From NCBI RefSeq assembly GCF_002234535.1, contig NZ_CP022521.1, positions 4,402,001-4,466,000 of the forward strand: a DNA stretch of 64,000 nucleotides, in the 5' to 3' direction. Origin of the DNA: Actinoalloteichus hoggarensis. GTDB taxonomy: Bacteria > Actinomycetota > Actinomycetes > Mycobacteriales > Pseudonocardiaceae. The notes beneath the pieces were generated by a model. That model made no database searches. It was not told the origin of the DNA and saw only the letters and a program-made list of their open reading frames with translations. Shown one piece after another: positions 7,463-14,808 of the stretch (its first letter is position 1; the number at the start of each line of letters is the position of its first letter). A program made the translations under genes and the position numbers.

Positions 7463-10150
7463 TCATTCGGCGGCTCCGAACAGCTCGGCGTGCAGCGCGA
7501 GGGCCGTCGCGATCTCGGCCTGCGCCCAGAATCGGTGATAGGTGAAGGTCGGCGGCTCGCCGCCGTCCAGGTAGGCCTGCACCTGCGGCCAGTCCGGGTC
7601 GTCCTCGTAGAAGGACCGGATCGACGTGAACGTGGAGTCCGAGTCGATCACGTCGCCGTTGGGCATGGTGCCCGTCCAGCCCTCCGGGATGTAGAGGCCC
7701 TGGTCGGTGCCCGGGTCGTAGGCGTCGTCGAAGCGCTCGTAGTCGGCGCGGCTCTCCGGGATCGCGATGCCGATGTCGGTCTGGTTGGCCAGCAGCGCGT
7801 CGAGCAGCGCCTCGCCGGTGGCCTGTGCCTCGGCGTCGCCGGACTCAGCCGCGTAGTGCAGCAGCGTCTTGACGTAGGACGCGGTGACGCCGACGTCCTG
7901 GGTGTGGTTGAGCACCTCGACGCTCAGGCCGGAGTTGTCGCCGGGGTCGTCCGGGTTCCAGTCGTCCGGCTGGCCGCTCCAGTCGAGATCGGAGGGGACG
8001 GCGAAGTCGCCGTCGGCGCCCAGCTGGGTGTTCGCGATCGCCCAGTCCACCCACTTGGAGACGATCTCGCCTGCCCGTTCGTCGCCGGTGACGTCGTAGA
8101 GCTGGGCGATGCGCTCCATGCCCCAGGCCTGGAAGCCGAACCACCGGTTGCTCGGCGGGTCGTTCCAGACGGGCTGCCAGTCGTAGTACAGCCCGTAGAA
8201 CGTGGCGCTGTTCGTGGGCGGCTCGGCGTAGCGGCCTTCCCAGTTGTTCGTCGCACCGCCGGCGATGCCGCCTTCCGGGGCCTGCAGCCACTGGATGAAC
8301 TCCAGCTGACGGTCGAGGCTCTCGGCCCAGTCCTGCTGCGCGGTGGGCGACTGCGGGGCCATGCCCTCGGCCTCGGACAGTGCCCAGGCCGCCATCGGGT
8401 TCTGGTAGCCCTGGTGCACGCCGGAGCCGCCGATGCGGAAGGCCCACGGGTATTCGGCGCTGGCCAGCGCCCCGCCCCAGGAGTAGTACCAGGACAGCAG
8501 GTAGTGGGAGCTGTTCTTCCCGCTGCCCGCCGGGCAGCTGATCGGGTCGGTGCAGTCCCCGATCTCCTTGAAGTACTTGTCGTACATGGCGTACCGCAGG
8601 TAGTCGCCCATCTTCACCGCGTCGGCGACCGTGTCGGCGATGACGTCGCCCTGGCCCTGTTCCTCGGCCCAGGTCTTCGCCAGGTAGGCGACCTGGACCA
8701 CGCGGGCGTCGGCGTCCGGGGCGGCCGTGTAACGCCACTGCTCGGAGTACTGTTCGTCGCCGGTGAACAGGTCGAGGTAGCCGTTCTCCCCGCCGAAGTC
8801 GAAGGTCTCGCACGAGGGGTGCGGGACGGTCTCCCAGACCGACTCGTTGGAGCCGCGCTGGTAGGAGTTCATGAAGACCGGCTCGTCGCTGCTGCCGTCG
8901 CCGCAGAAGCCGAAGCCGTAGACGTTGTCGACGTCGAGCAGCCAGGCCATGCCGTAGACGTCGGAGTCGCCGTAGGTGGCGGACAGCTCGCCGCCGAGCG
9001 GGTCCTCGCCGACGGGCACGTCCGGGTTCAGCGGGGACGGGTAGTCGGTCGGCGTCGGCGACTCGCCCGCGTACGTCGCCGGGGAGCCGGGGTCGTACGC
9101 CGCGTTGGTGGGCTGGTCTTCGCTACCGGGGACGATGAACGTCTCCAACGACTCCCAGGCCCGGTTGAACGGCTCCCAGTCCTCGGTGATCCGCGCGTAG
9201 GCCGCCTCGAGCCACAGGTAGTAGCTGTAGGCCTCCGAGGTGGTCTGGTGCCCGTGGTCGGGCGCCTCGACGATCAGCGTCTCCACCGAGTGATACGGCA
9301 CGAGCAGGCCGTCGACCTCGCGGAAGTAGCCGCTGGCCGGGTCCTTGATCTTCTCGTACTGCTCGAGGAAGGCGGCCTCGTAGTCGCTCTGCGCCGCGCC
9401 GATCTCGCGCACGGTGATCACGGCGGGGGCGTATCCGTCGGCGGTCGCGGTGAAGATCGCGGTGCCGGGGGACGCGCCGGAGTCGGCCGAGGTGACGGTG
9501 ACGGACCTGCCGGTGTTCCAGTTGTCCGCGTCGAAGTTCAGCGACGAGGTCTCCAGCGACAGGTTCGCCGTGCCCGCGGTCCGCGTCAGCGCGACGGTCA
9601 CGTCGTCCTGCGGGGCGGCGGCCAGCGACAACGCGAAGGACGCCGACTGACCCTGGCGGACCGACAGCGAGGACCGGTCGCTGACGATCGTGCGTTCGTC
9701 GACCGGCGGCTCGCCGAGGTCACCGCAGGCGGCGCCGTTGACGGCGAAGTCCGTGGGCGCGGTGTTGGCGCCCGACTTGGCGGCGTTGAAGCCGAAGGTC
9801 GCGGAGCCGCCGGGAGCGACGGTGCCGTTCCAGGACACGTTGCGGGCGGTCACCACCGAGCCCGACTGGGTGACCTGGCTGTTCCAGGCCTGGGTGATGC
9901 GCTGGCCATCGGGATAGGTCCAGGTCAGCGACCAGCCGTTGAGGGGGGTGCTTCCCTCGTTGGTGAGCGAGACCTCGGCGCCGAAGCCGTCGTTCCACTC
10001 GTTGGTGACTCGGTAGTCGACGCTGCACTGCACGTTCTGCGCGGCTCCGGCGGGCGCCGTGATCGGCACGATCACGGCGGCCAGCAGCGTCGCCGCCGCA
10101 GCCGCGGGCAGTGGTCTCCTCGACCACCGCGTCAACCTGTCGGATCTCAT
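7463..10150 (-). CDS. Secreted GH48 cellulase (reducing-end cellobiohydrolase) with CBM2
   Basis: This 895-aa exoglucanase releases cellobiose from cellulose chain ends outside the cell. In order: signal peptide (about 1-37, cleavage after APAGAA), a family 2 cellulose-binding module (about 38-142, with the CSVDYRV and NGWSLTW blocks and terminal Cys), a beta-sandwich linker domain (about 150-250, TIVSDRSSLSVRQGQSASF), and the GH48 catalytic domain (about 255-895). The putative catalytic acid is Glu306 in HGHQTTSEAYSYY. The ATG at 10150 is chosen over a start 60 nt upstream because it has GAGGAG 6 nt before it and begins directly with a signal peptide. It belongs functionally with the neighbouring cellobiose uptake genes. 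No complete CebR box lies immediately upstream of this start. Confidence 0.95.
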   Translation of the reverse strand: MRSDRLTRWSRRPLPAAAAATLLAAVIVPITAPAGAAQNVQCSVDYRVTNEWNDGFGAEVSLTNEGSTPLNGWSLTWTYPDGQRITQAWNSQVTQSGSVVTARNVSWNGTVAPGGSATFGFNAAKSGANTAPTDFAVNGAACGDLGEPPVDERTIVSDRSSLSVRQGQSASFALSLAAAPQDDVTVALTRTAGTANLSLETSSLNFDADNWNTGRSVTVTSADSGASPGTAIFTATADGYAPAVITVREIGAAQSDYEAAFLEQYEKIKDPASGYFREVDGLLVPYHSVETLIVEAPDHGHQTTSEAYSYYLWLEAAYARITEDWEPFNRAWESLETFIVPGSEDQPTNAAYDPGSPATYAGESPTPTDYPSPLNPDVPVGEDPLGGELSATYGDSDVYGMAWLLDVDNVYGFGFCGDGSSDEPVFMNSYQRGSNESVWETVPHPSCETFDFGGENGYLDLFTGDEQYSEQWRYTAAPDADARVVQVAYLAKTWAEEQGQGDVIADTVADAVKMGDYLRYAMYDKYFKEIGDCTDPISCPAGSGKNSSHYLLSWYYSWGGALASAEYPWAFRIGGSGVHQGYQNPMAAWALSEAEGMAPQSPTAQQDWAESLDRQLEFIQWLQAPEGGIAGGATNNWEGRYAEPPTNSATFYGLYYDWQPVWNDPPSNRWFGFQAWGMERIAQLYDVTGDERAGEIVSKWVDWAIANTQLGADGDFAVPSDLDWSGQPDDWNPDDPGDNSGLSVEVLNHTQDVGVTASYVKTLLHYAAESGDAEAQATGEALLDALLANQTDIGIAIPESRADYERFDDAYDPGTDQGLYIPEGWTGTMPNGDVIDSDSTFTSIRSFYEDDPDWPQVQAYLDGGEPPTFTYHRFWAQAEIATALALHAELFGAAE

Positions 10151-10244
10151 GGGCTCCTCGTTTCTGCGCTGGGAGTTCCGCATTTCCGGGTGGCCGGTCG
10201 CCGCGGGCACGCCGTGATCCGTCCACCACCAGGGTTCGGCAGGC

Positions 10245-10280
10245 GACCCGGTGAACGAGCCGAGGCCCGTTCACCGGGTC
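10245..10280 (-). terminator. Hairpin between the small ORF and the GH48 gene (1)
   Basis: A perfect 13-bp stem (GACCCGGTGAACG / CGTTCACCGGGTC) with a 10-nt loop lies upstream of the GH48 gene. It could terminate the small upstream gene, or act in the GH48 leader. Confidence 0.45.
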
Positions 10281-10368
10281 CGCCGCTGTCCGCATGTCTG
10301 GAAGCCGGGACGGACAGTTCTCGCGCGTGGGAAGAGGCATCACCTCCGTCGGCAGGCCGCGACAAGGG

Positions 10369-10412
10369 CCGGTGCGGGACGCCATTGGGAGCGCGGTCGC
10401 GTCCCGCACCGG
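10369..10412 (-). terminator. Hairpin just after the small ORF (2)
   Basis: A perfect 14-bp stem (CCGGTGCGGGACGC / GCGTCCCGCACCGG) with a 16-nt loop begins 32 bp beyond the stop of the small gene. The loop contains TGGGAGCGC, half of a CebR palindrome. It is probably a terminator, but a regulatory leader structure for GH48 is possible. Confidence 0.45.
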
Positions 10413-10443
10413 GGTCTTCGCAGGGGAGGTCTCGTCGAGATGT

Positions 10444-10872
10444 TCAGTCGGCCGGTGTCTGCCTGGGTGTCCGCCGGGCGGCGCCGGTTCCGGGAAGGCC
10501 GAGCAGCCGGGGGCGTAGTCGGCGAAGACCTGCGAGGTCCACGCCGACGTCCACGCCGAGCCGGGCGTCGATCAGTCGTCCCAGGGTCGCCTCGACGCGG
10601 CGTCGCACGCCGGGCAGGGGGGCCGGGCCCGGGCGCCGGGCCGACGCAGGCCGCGGCCGCAGGTTGAGGCGCTCGTCGATCGGGATCTCGGACTCCGAGG
10701 GCGGGACGCCGAACCAGGGCGCTCCGCGGTGGTCGTCGGGTGCGGGAGCCTGGCGGGGGGCGGGGGCAGGACGGGCGCCCGCCTGCTCTCCCGCCGCCCC
10801 CGCCAGGGTGGTGGCGGCGACAGCCCGCACACCCGCCGATGACGTCGGGGTTCGCAATATGCCGTCTCGCAC
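10444..10872 (-). CDS. Small unknown protein, probable CebR-regulon member
   Basis: I do not recognise this 142-aa product. It is Ala/Pro/Arg-rich, with a low-complexity first half (PAPAPRQAPAPDD) and a more ordered second half (IPIDERLNLRPRP, then RRVEATLGRLIDARLGVDVG) that could form amphipathic helices. No signal peptide or membrane segment is evident. Support for a real gene comes from context. GTG 10872 has a perfect GAGGAGG 5 nt upstream. A 19-bp element with a CebR-type palindrome lies 72 nt before the start, identical in sequence and spacing to the one before cebE. A strong hairpin follows the stop. It precedes the GH48 cellulase on the same strand. Composition alone would not exclude a spurious frame. 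Confidence 0.5.
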   Translation of the reverse strand: MRDGILRTPTSSAGVRAVAATTLAGAAGEQAGARPAPAPRQAPAPDDHRGAPWFGVPPSESEIPIDERLNLRPRPASARRPGPAPLPGVRRRVEATLGRLIDARLGVDVGVDLAGLRRLRPRLLGLPGTGAARRTPRQTPAD

Positions 10873-10943
10873 GGCCGCCTCCTCGTCGAAGCACGAACCG
10901 GAGTCGTTCTCACCGGTGACCCGCGATCCATGTGGTCGTTACC

Positions 10944-10957
10944 TGTGAGCGCTCCCA
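10944..10957 (-). promoter_or_regulatory. CebR-type operator (TGTGAGCGCTCCCA)
   Basis: It has one mismatch to the CebR palindrome TGGGAGCGCTCCCA known from Streptomyces. It sits inside a 19-bp stretch (10941-10959) identical to the one in front of cebE and lies 72 nt from the start of the small ORF. Confidence 0.8.
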
Positions 10958-11157
10958 AACGAAGAATAACGAGCACGAAATGCAAAGTAAAGACTTCGTT
11001 GCCATTCCCGACTTTCGGCAGCCGTCATTCACCTGAACAGCTGCCGCGATTCTCGGTCGAATGGCCTAAATCCACTGTCTATGCCGGAGTTCGACTGTCG
11101 AATTCGATGCGCCGATTCGATCGGAGACACCGCGGTCGACCATAGAGAAAAGATCAT

Positions 11158-11171
11158 TGGGAGCGCTCCCG
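11158..11171. promoter_or_regulatory. CebR-type operator (TGGGAGCGCTCCCG)
   Basis: One terminal mismatch to the CebR palindrome. It lies 286 nt upstream of the small ORF and downstream of the beta-glucosidase gene, so it could be an auxiliary operator allowing looping. Confidence 0.75.
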
Positions 11172-11259
11172 CCCGCCGCGCCGAGGTGCGTCGGCGCGAC
11201 CGAGACCACGTCGACCCCGGCCGGCGCACCCGCCGCGATCCCGGCCGCCATGACGCGAC

Positions 11260-11293
11260 GTGCCGGTGTGAGCTGGAGCGCTCACACCGGCAC
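11260..11293 (-). terminator. Terminator hairpin of the ceb-bgl operon
   Basis: A perfect 14-bp stem (GTGCCGGTGTGAGC / GCTCACACCGGCAC) with a 6-nt loop lies 70 bp after the beta-glucosidase stop. It is well placed to end the cebE-F-G-bgl transcript. Confidence 0.65.
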
Positions 11294-11362
11294 GGAGCTG
11301 CACGGACGGCCCGGGCGTCCGTGTGGGCCGACAGGAGGATCAGATCGGCCGCGACGAGGGTC

Positions 11363-12820
11363 TCACCGCTCCTCCGCCGGACCAGCCAGGGGCACCGCGT
11401 TCTCCCGCATCACCGAGGAGAGCCACTTGGCCGAGTTCTTCGGCGTGCGCACCTGGGTCTGATAATCCACGTGCACCAGGCCGAAGCGCTTCGAATAACC
11501 CCATGCCCATTCGAAGTTGTCCAACAACGACCAGCAGAAGTATCCCCGCAGGTCCACTCCGGACTCGATGGCCGCCAACGCCGCGCGCAGATGCCCGTCC
11601 AGATACTCGATGCGGTCCTGATCGTCGATCTCACCCGCGTCGTTGATCACGTCGGGGCAGGCCGCGCCGTTCTCGTTCACGTAGATCGTGCCGACCGCGT
11701 ACTCCTCGTGCAGCCTGCGCAGCACCCTGGTCAGCCCGTCCGGGATCACCTCCCAGCCCATGTCGGTCACCGGCAGGCCCGCGTCGGCGAACCGCAGCTC
11801 GCCCGCGCCGACCCAGGGCGAACCCGCGGGGGTGTGCGGCGCCGACGTCTCCGCGCTCGCCGTGCCCGCCCCGACCAGGAAGTGGGTGTAGTAGTTCACC
11901 CCGAGCATGTCCAACGGTGCCGCGATGGTCGCCATGTCGCCGTCGTGAATGCGCTCGGCGAGGGCGAACGGCGCCAGGTCGGCCACCACGTCGTCCGGGT
12001 ACCGGCCCCGCAGCAGCGGATCGAGGAAGATCCGGTTCTGGAGTCCGTCGACGCGACGGGCCGCGTCGACGTCGGCGGGATCGGCCGGGTTGACCGCGTC
12101 GACCGGATACAGGTTCAGCGTGATGCCCAGCTGAGCCTTCGGGTCCCGGTCACGAATCGCCGATACCGCCAGCCCGTGTCCCAGCAGGAGGTGATGCACG
12201 GCGGCCACCGCGGCCGACGGCTCCTGCCTGCCCGGGGCGTGCACGCCCGCCGAGTAGCCGAGCAGAGAGGTGCAGTACGGCTCGTTGAGCGTGGTCCAGT
12301 GCTCGACCCGGTCGCCGAGGGCGGCGTGCACGGAGTCGGCGTACTCGGCGAACCGGTATGCCGTCGAGCGTTCGGCCCAGCCGCCCCGATCCTCCAGGGT
12401 CTGGGGCAGATCCCAGTGATACAGCGTCAGCCAGGGCGTGATGTCATGCGCGAGCAGCTCGTCGACGAGCCGCCGGTAGAAGTCCAGGCCCGCCTCGTTG
12501 ACCGCCCCGCCGTCCGGCCGGACCCGAGGCCAGGCCACCGAGAACCGGTAGGCCTTGAAGCCCAGGTCGCTCATCAGCTTGACGTCCTGCGGCATCCGGT
12601 GGTAGTGGTCGACGGCAGGGTCCCCGGTGTCCCCGTTGAGCACGCGCCCCGGCGTGCGGCTGAAGGTGTCCCAGATGGAGTCGGTGCGGCCGTCCTCCGT
12701 GGTGGCGCCCTCGATCTGGAAGGCCGCCGTGGAGGATCCCCAGAGGAAGCCGGCGGGGAAACTCCGCTGCCGCGTCGCCGAGGCCTCCTCGGCCTGTCCG
12801 TTCACCTCGTATGTCGTCAT
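11363..12820 (-). CDS. bglC: GH1 beta-glucosidase (intracellular cellobiose hydrolysis)
   Basis: This 485-aa family 1 glycoside hydrolase cleaves imported cellobiose to glucose in the cytoplasm (no signal peptide). The family hallmarks are present: the N-terminal FLWGSSTAAFQIEGA, the acid/base Glu180 in TTLNEPY, the nucleophile Glu383 in YVNENGA, and the C-terminal SLLDNFEWAWGYSKRFGL substrate-binding block. The ATG at 12820 overlaps the stop of the upstream permease (ATGA), indicating translational coupling. It is the last gene of the cebE-cebF-cebG operon and is followed by a strong hairpin. In Streptomyces the equivalent enzyme (BglC) is also under CebR; the symbol here is given by that analogy. 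Confidence 0.95.
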   Translation of the reverse strand: MTTYEVNGQAEEASATRQRSFPAGFLWGSSTAAFQIEGATTEDGRTDSIWDTFSRTPGRVLNGDTGDPAVDHYHRMPQDVKLMSDLGFKAYRFSVAWPRVRPDGGAVNEAGLDFYRRLVDELLAHDITPWLTLYHWDLPQTLEDRGGWAERSTAYRFAEYADSVHAALGDRVEHWTTLNEPYCTSLLGYSAGVHAPGRQEPSAAVAAVHHLLLGHGLAVSAIRDRDPKAQLGITLNLYPVDAVNPADPADVDAARRVDGLQNRIFLDPLLRGRYPDDVVADLAPFALAERIHDGDMATIAAPLDMLGVNYYTHFLVGAGTASAETSAPHTPAGSPWVGAGELRFADAGLPVTDMGWEVIPDGLTRVLRRLHEEYAVGTIYVNENGAACPDVINDAGEIDDQDRIEYLDGHLRAALAAIESGVDLRGYFCWSLLDNFEWAWGYSKRFGLVHVDYQTQVRTPKNSAKWLSSVMRENAVPLAGPAEER

Positions 12821-13698
12821 CCCTTGACAGCTCCCTGCATGATTCCGGAGACGATCTGCTTCCCGAGAACGATGAAGATGAACAGGATCGGCAGAGTCGC
12901 CAGCGTGGTACCCGCCAGGACCAGCGAGTAGTCGACCGAGTAGCCGCTCTGGAGCCGCTCCAGGGCGAGCTGGATGGTCGGGTCTGAGGGGTCGAGGACC
13001 ACCAGCGGCCAGAGGAAGTCGTTCCACGAGGTCATGAACGTGAACAACGCCAGGATCGCCGCGGCGGGACGGGCGGCGGGCAGCACGACGTGCCAGAAGG
13101 TGCGGATCATGCTGCACCCGTCCATCCTGGCCGCCTCCAACAACTCCGTCGGCACGGCCGTGACCAGGTACTGCCGCATCCAGAACACGCCGAAGGCGGT
13201 CACCAGGTTCGGCAGGATCACCGCGATCAGCTCGCCCGCCATCTCGAGTTCGGCCATCGCCATGAACATGGGGATGACGCCGAGCTGCGTCGGCACCAGC
13301 AGGGTGGCGACGACGAAGGTGAACAGCGCGTTGTTCCCCTTGAACTTCAGCTTGGCGAACGCATAGCCCGCCAGGGTGCCGAAGATGACGACCGACACGG
13401 TGACGATGGTGCCCACCAGGAGGCTGTTGCCCAGCGCTCGCCAGAACGGCGCGGTGTCGAACACCCGCGCCGCGTTGGCGAAGAAGTTCCCGCCCGGCCA
13501 CAGGGGCGGAAGCTGCTGCGCGGTGAACGAGCTGTCCCGGCTGGCCACCAGGAACGACCAGTACAGCGGGAAGATCGAGCCGAGGATGAAGGCGATGAGC
13601 AGCCCGTAGGTGAGGAAGCCCGGCTTGCCGATGATCGACCCGGGGTCCTGCCCCTTCCGCTTGCGCACCTGCCTCGGCGCCGGCGTCAGGACGCTCAT
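12817..13698 (-). CDS. cebG: Cellobiose ABC transporter permease CebG
   Basis: This 293-aa inner-membrane permease belongs to the MalG/CUT1 class. Six hydrophobic segments are visible, starting at about residues 32-52. The EAA loop that contacts the ATPase reads EAARMDGCSMIRTFWHVVLPAARP, with the usual conserved Gly and LP. It overlaps by ATGA both with the gene before (cebF) and with the gene after (beta-glucosidase). As in Streptomyces ceb systems, no ATPase gene is in the cluster, so a shared MsiK-type ATPase encoded elsewhere is expected (inference). Confidence 0.93.
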   Translation of the reverse strand: MSVLTPAPRQVRKRKGQDPGSIIGKPGFLTYGLLIAFILGSIFPLYWSFLVASRDSSFTAQQLPPLWPGGNFFANAARVFDTAPFWRALGNSLLVGTIVTVSVVIFGTLAGYAFAKLKFKGNNALFTFVVATLLVPTQLGVIPMFMAMAELEMAGELIAVILPNLVTAFGVFWMRQYLVTAVPTELLEAARMDGCSMIRTFWHVVLPAARPAAAILALFTFMTSWNDFLWPLVVLDPSDPTIQLALERLQSGYSVDYSLVLAGTTLATLPILFIFIVLGKQIVSGIMQGAVKG

Positions 13699-14714
13699 CG
13701 TGAGTCCTCCGTACTGGATATGCGGCGCGTGAGCCAGAAGTTGATCAAAGCGAAGATCACGATCACCAGGAAGAGCACCCAGGCGGTGGCCGACGCATAG
13801 CCGAGATCGAAGTTCTCGAAGCCCTGCTGGTACATGTACAGCGTGACCGTCTGGAACTGTCCGGTGGAGCCGCCGTTGTTGGAGCCGGGGACCTGCGCGA
13901 ACAGCTTGGGCTCGGTGAAGATCTGGAGACCGCCGACCGTCGCGGTGATCACCACGAAGAACATCGTGGGACGCAGCATCGGCAGGGTCACGCTGATGAA
14001 CCGCCGCCAGCGCCCGGCGCCGTCCACCGTGGCGGCCTCGTACAGGTCGCGGGGGATCGCCTGCATCGCCGCCAGGATGATCAGCGCGTTGTAACCGGTC
14101 CACCGCCAGTTGACCATGCTCGCGATCGCGACATGGCTGGCGAAGCGGTTGGCATGCCAGTTGATCGGGTCGATGCCGAACAGCCCCAGCACGCCGTTGA
14201 TCAGGCCGTAGTCGTGGTTGAACAGATTGCCGAAGATGATGCCCAGTGCCACGAGGCTGGCCACGTAGGGCAGCAGGAGTCCGACTCGGAAGATGGTGCG
14301 CGCGCGCAGATGCGCGTCGAGCAGCACGGCGAACAGCAACGCCATCGCCAGCTGGGGGGCGGTGGAGAGGATGAAGATGCTGATCGTATTGACCATGGCC
14401 TGCCAGAACCTGGCATCGCCCATCAACGCGACGTAGTTGTCGAGCCCGATGAAGACGGGGTCCTCGGCGACCAGGCTCCAGTCGAACAGCGAGACGTAAC
14501 TCGTGTAGAGCAGTGGGAACAGGCCCACGATGGCGAAGATGACGAAGAACGGCGCGATGTAGAGGTACGGCGAGTAGCGGACGTCCCAGTGATTGAGCCG
14601 TTCCCGCAGACTCCGTCGTCCGCCGCCGTCACCGGGCGACGCTGGCGGGTCGCCGTCCGCGCCTGTGCCATCCGAGCCCGTCGACCCGGACGTTCCGACG
14701 GTCAGGCTGGACAC
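13695..14714 (-). CDS. cebF: Cellobiose ABC transporter permease CebF
   Basis: This MalF/CUT1-class permease of 339 aa has an N-terminal Gly/Ser/Asp-rich cytoplasmic tail of about 40 residues. It is followed by six predicted helices, the first at YLYIAPFFVIFAIVGLFPLL, and an EAA loop (DLYEAATVDGAGRWRRFISV). I place the start at GTG 14714 because AAGGAGG lies 4 nt upstream of it; an in-frame GTG 27 nt earlier has no ribosome-binding site. It ends in a 4-bp ATGA overlap with cebG. A stable hairpin separates it from cebE. Partner proteins are CebE (solute binding) and CebG. Confidence 0.92.
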   Translation of the reverse strand: MSSLTVGTSGSTGSDGTGADGDPPASPGDGGGRRSLRERLNHWDVRYSPYLYIAPFFVIFAIVGLFPLLYTSYVSLFDWSLVAEDPVFIGLDNYVALMGDARFWQAMVNTISIFILSTAPQLAMALLFAVLLDAHLRARTIFRVGLLLPYVASLVALGIIFGNLFNHDYGLINGVLGLFGIDPINWHANRFASHVAIASMVNWRWTGYNALIILAAMQAIPRDLYEAATVDGAGRWRRFISVTLPMLRPTMFFVVITATVGGLQIFTEPKLFAQVPGSNNGGSTGQFQTVTLYMYQQGFENFDLGYASATAWVLFLVIVIFALINFWLTRRISSTEDSR

Positions 14715-14743
14715 TCCCCCTCCTTCATGGGGTTCCGGCACGA

Positions 14744-14784
14744 CCGCGGACTCTCGCCGAAGAATGCTTCGGCGAGGTCCGCGG
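14744..14784 (-). promoter_or_regulatory. Intercistronic hairpin between cebE and cebF
   Basis: An 18-bp stem with one bulged base (CTTCGGCGAG...loop AATG...CTCGCCGAAG, extended by CCGCGG ends) lies between the cebE stop and the cebF ribosome-binding site. Such structures after binding-protein genes commonly stabilise the upstream message or attenuate readthrough, which gives excess binding protein. Function is inferred. Confidence 0.6.
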
Positions 14785-14808
14785 CGGCCTGGTGGGGTAC
14801 GGCTTCGG

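Larger units (their letters stand above)
10873..11259. promoter_or_regulatory. AT-rich intergenic region with two CebR boxes
   Basis: Between the small ORF and the end of the beta-glucosidase gene, about 220 bp (10935-11160) are close to 50% AT, very unlike the surroundings. CebR-type palindromes mark both edges of this stretch. No convincing gene is present; a 42-codon minus-strand frame directly abutting the second box has no ribosome-binding site. I read it as an extended promoter region serving the minus-strand small ORF and possibly GH48. Confidence 0.55.

Noticed and set aside
7091-10948. A very long plus-strand open frame opposite the GH48 cellulase
   Set aside because: It is the mirror of a GC-rich gene. 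Its product is Val/Arg/Gly-rich without domains, while the minus strand encodes an unmistakable CBM2-GH48 enzyme.
11029-11154. A 42-codon minus-strand frame beginning right after the CebR box at 11158
   Set aside because: There is no room for a promoter or ribosome-binding site between operator and start, and its stop lies in an AT-rich region where frames are short by chance.
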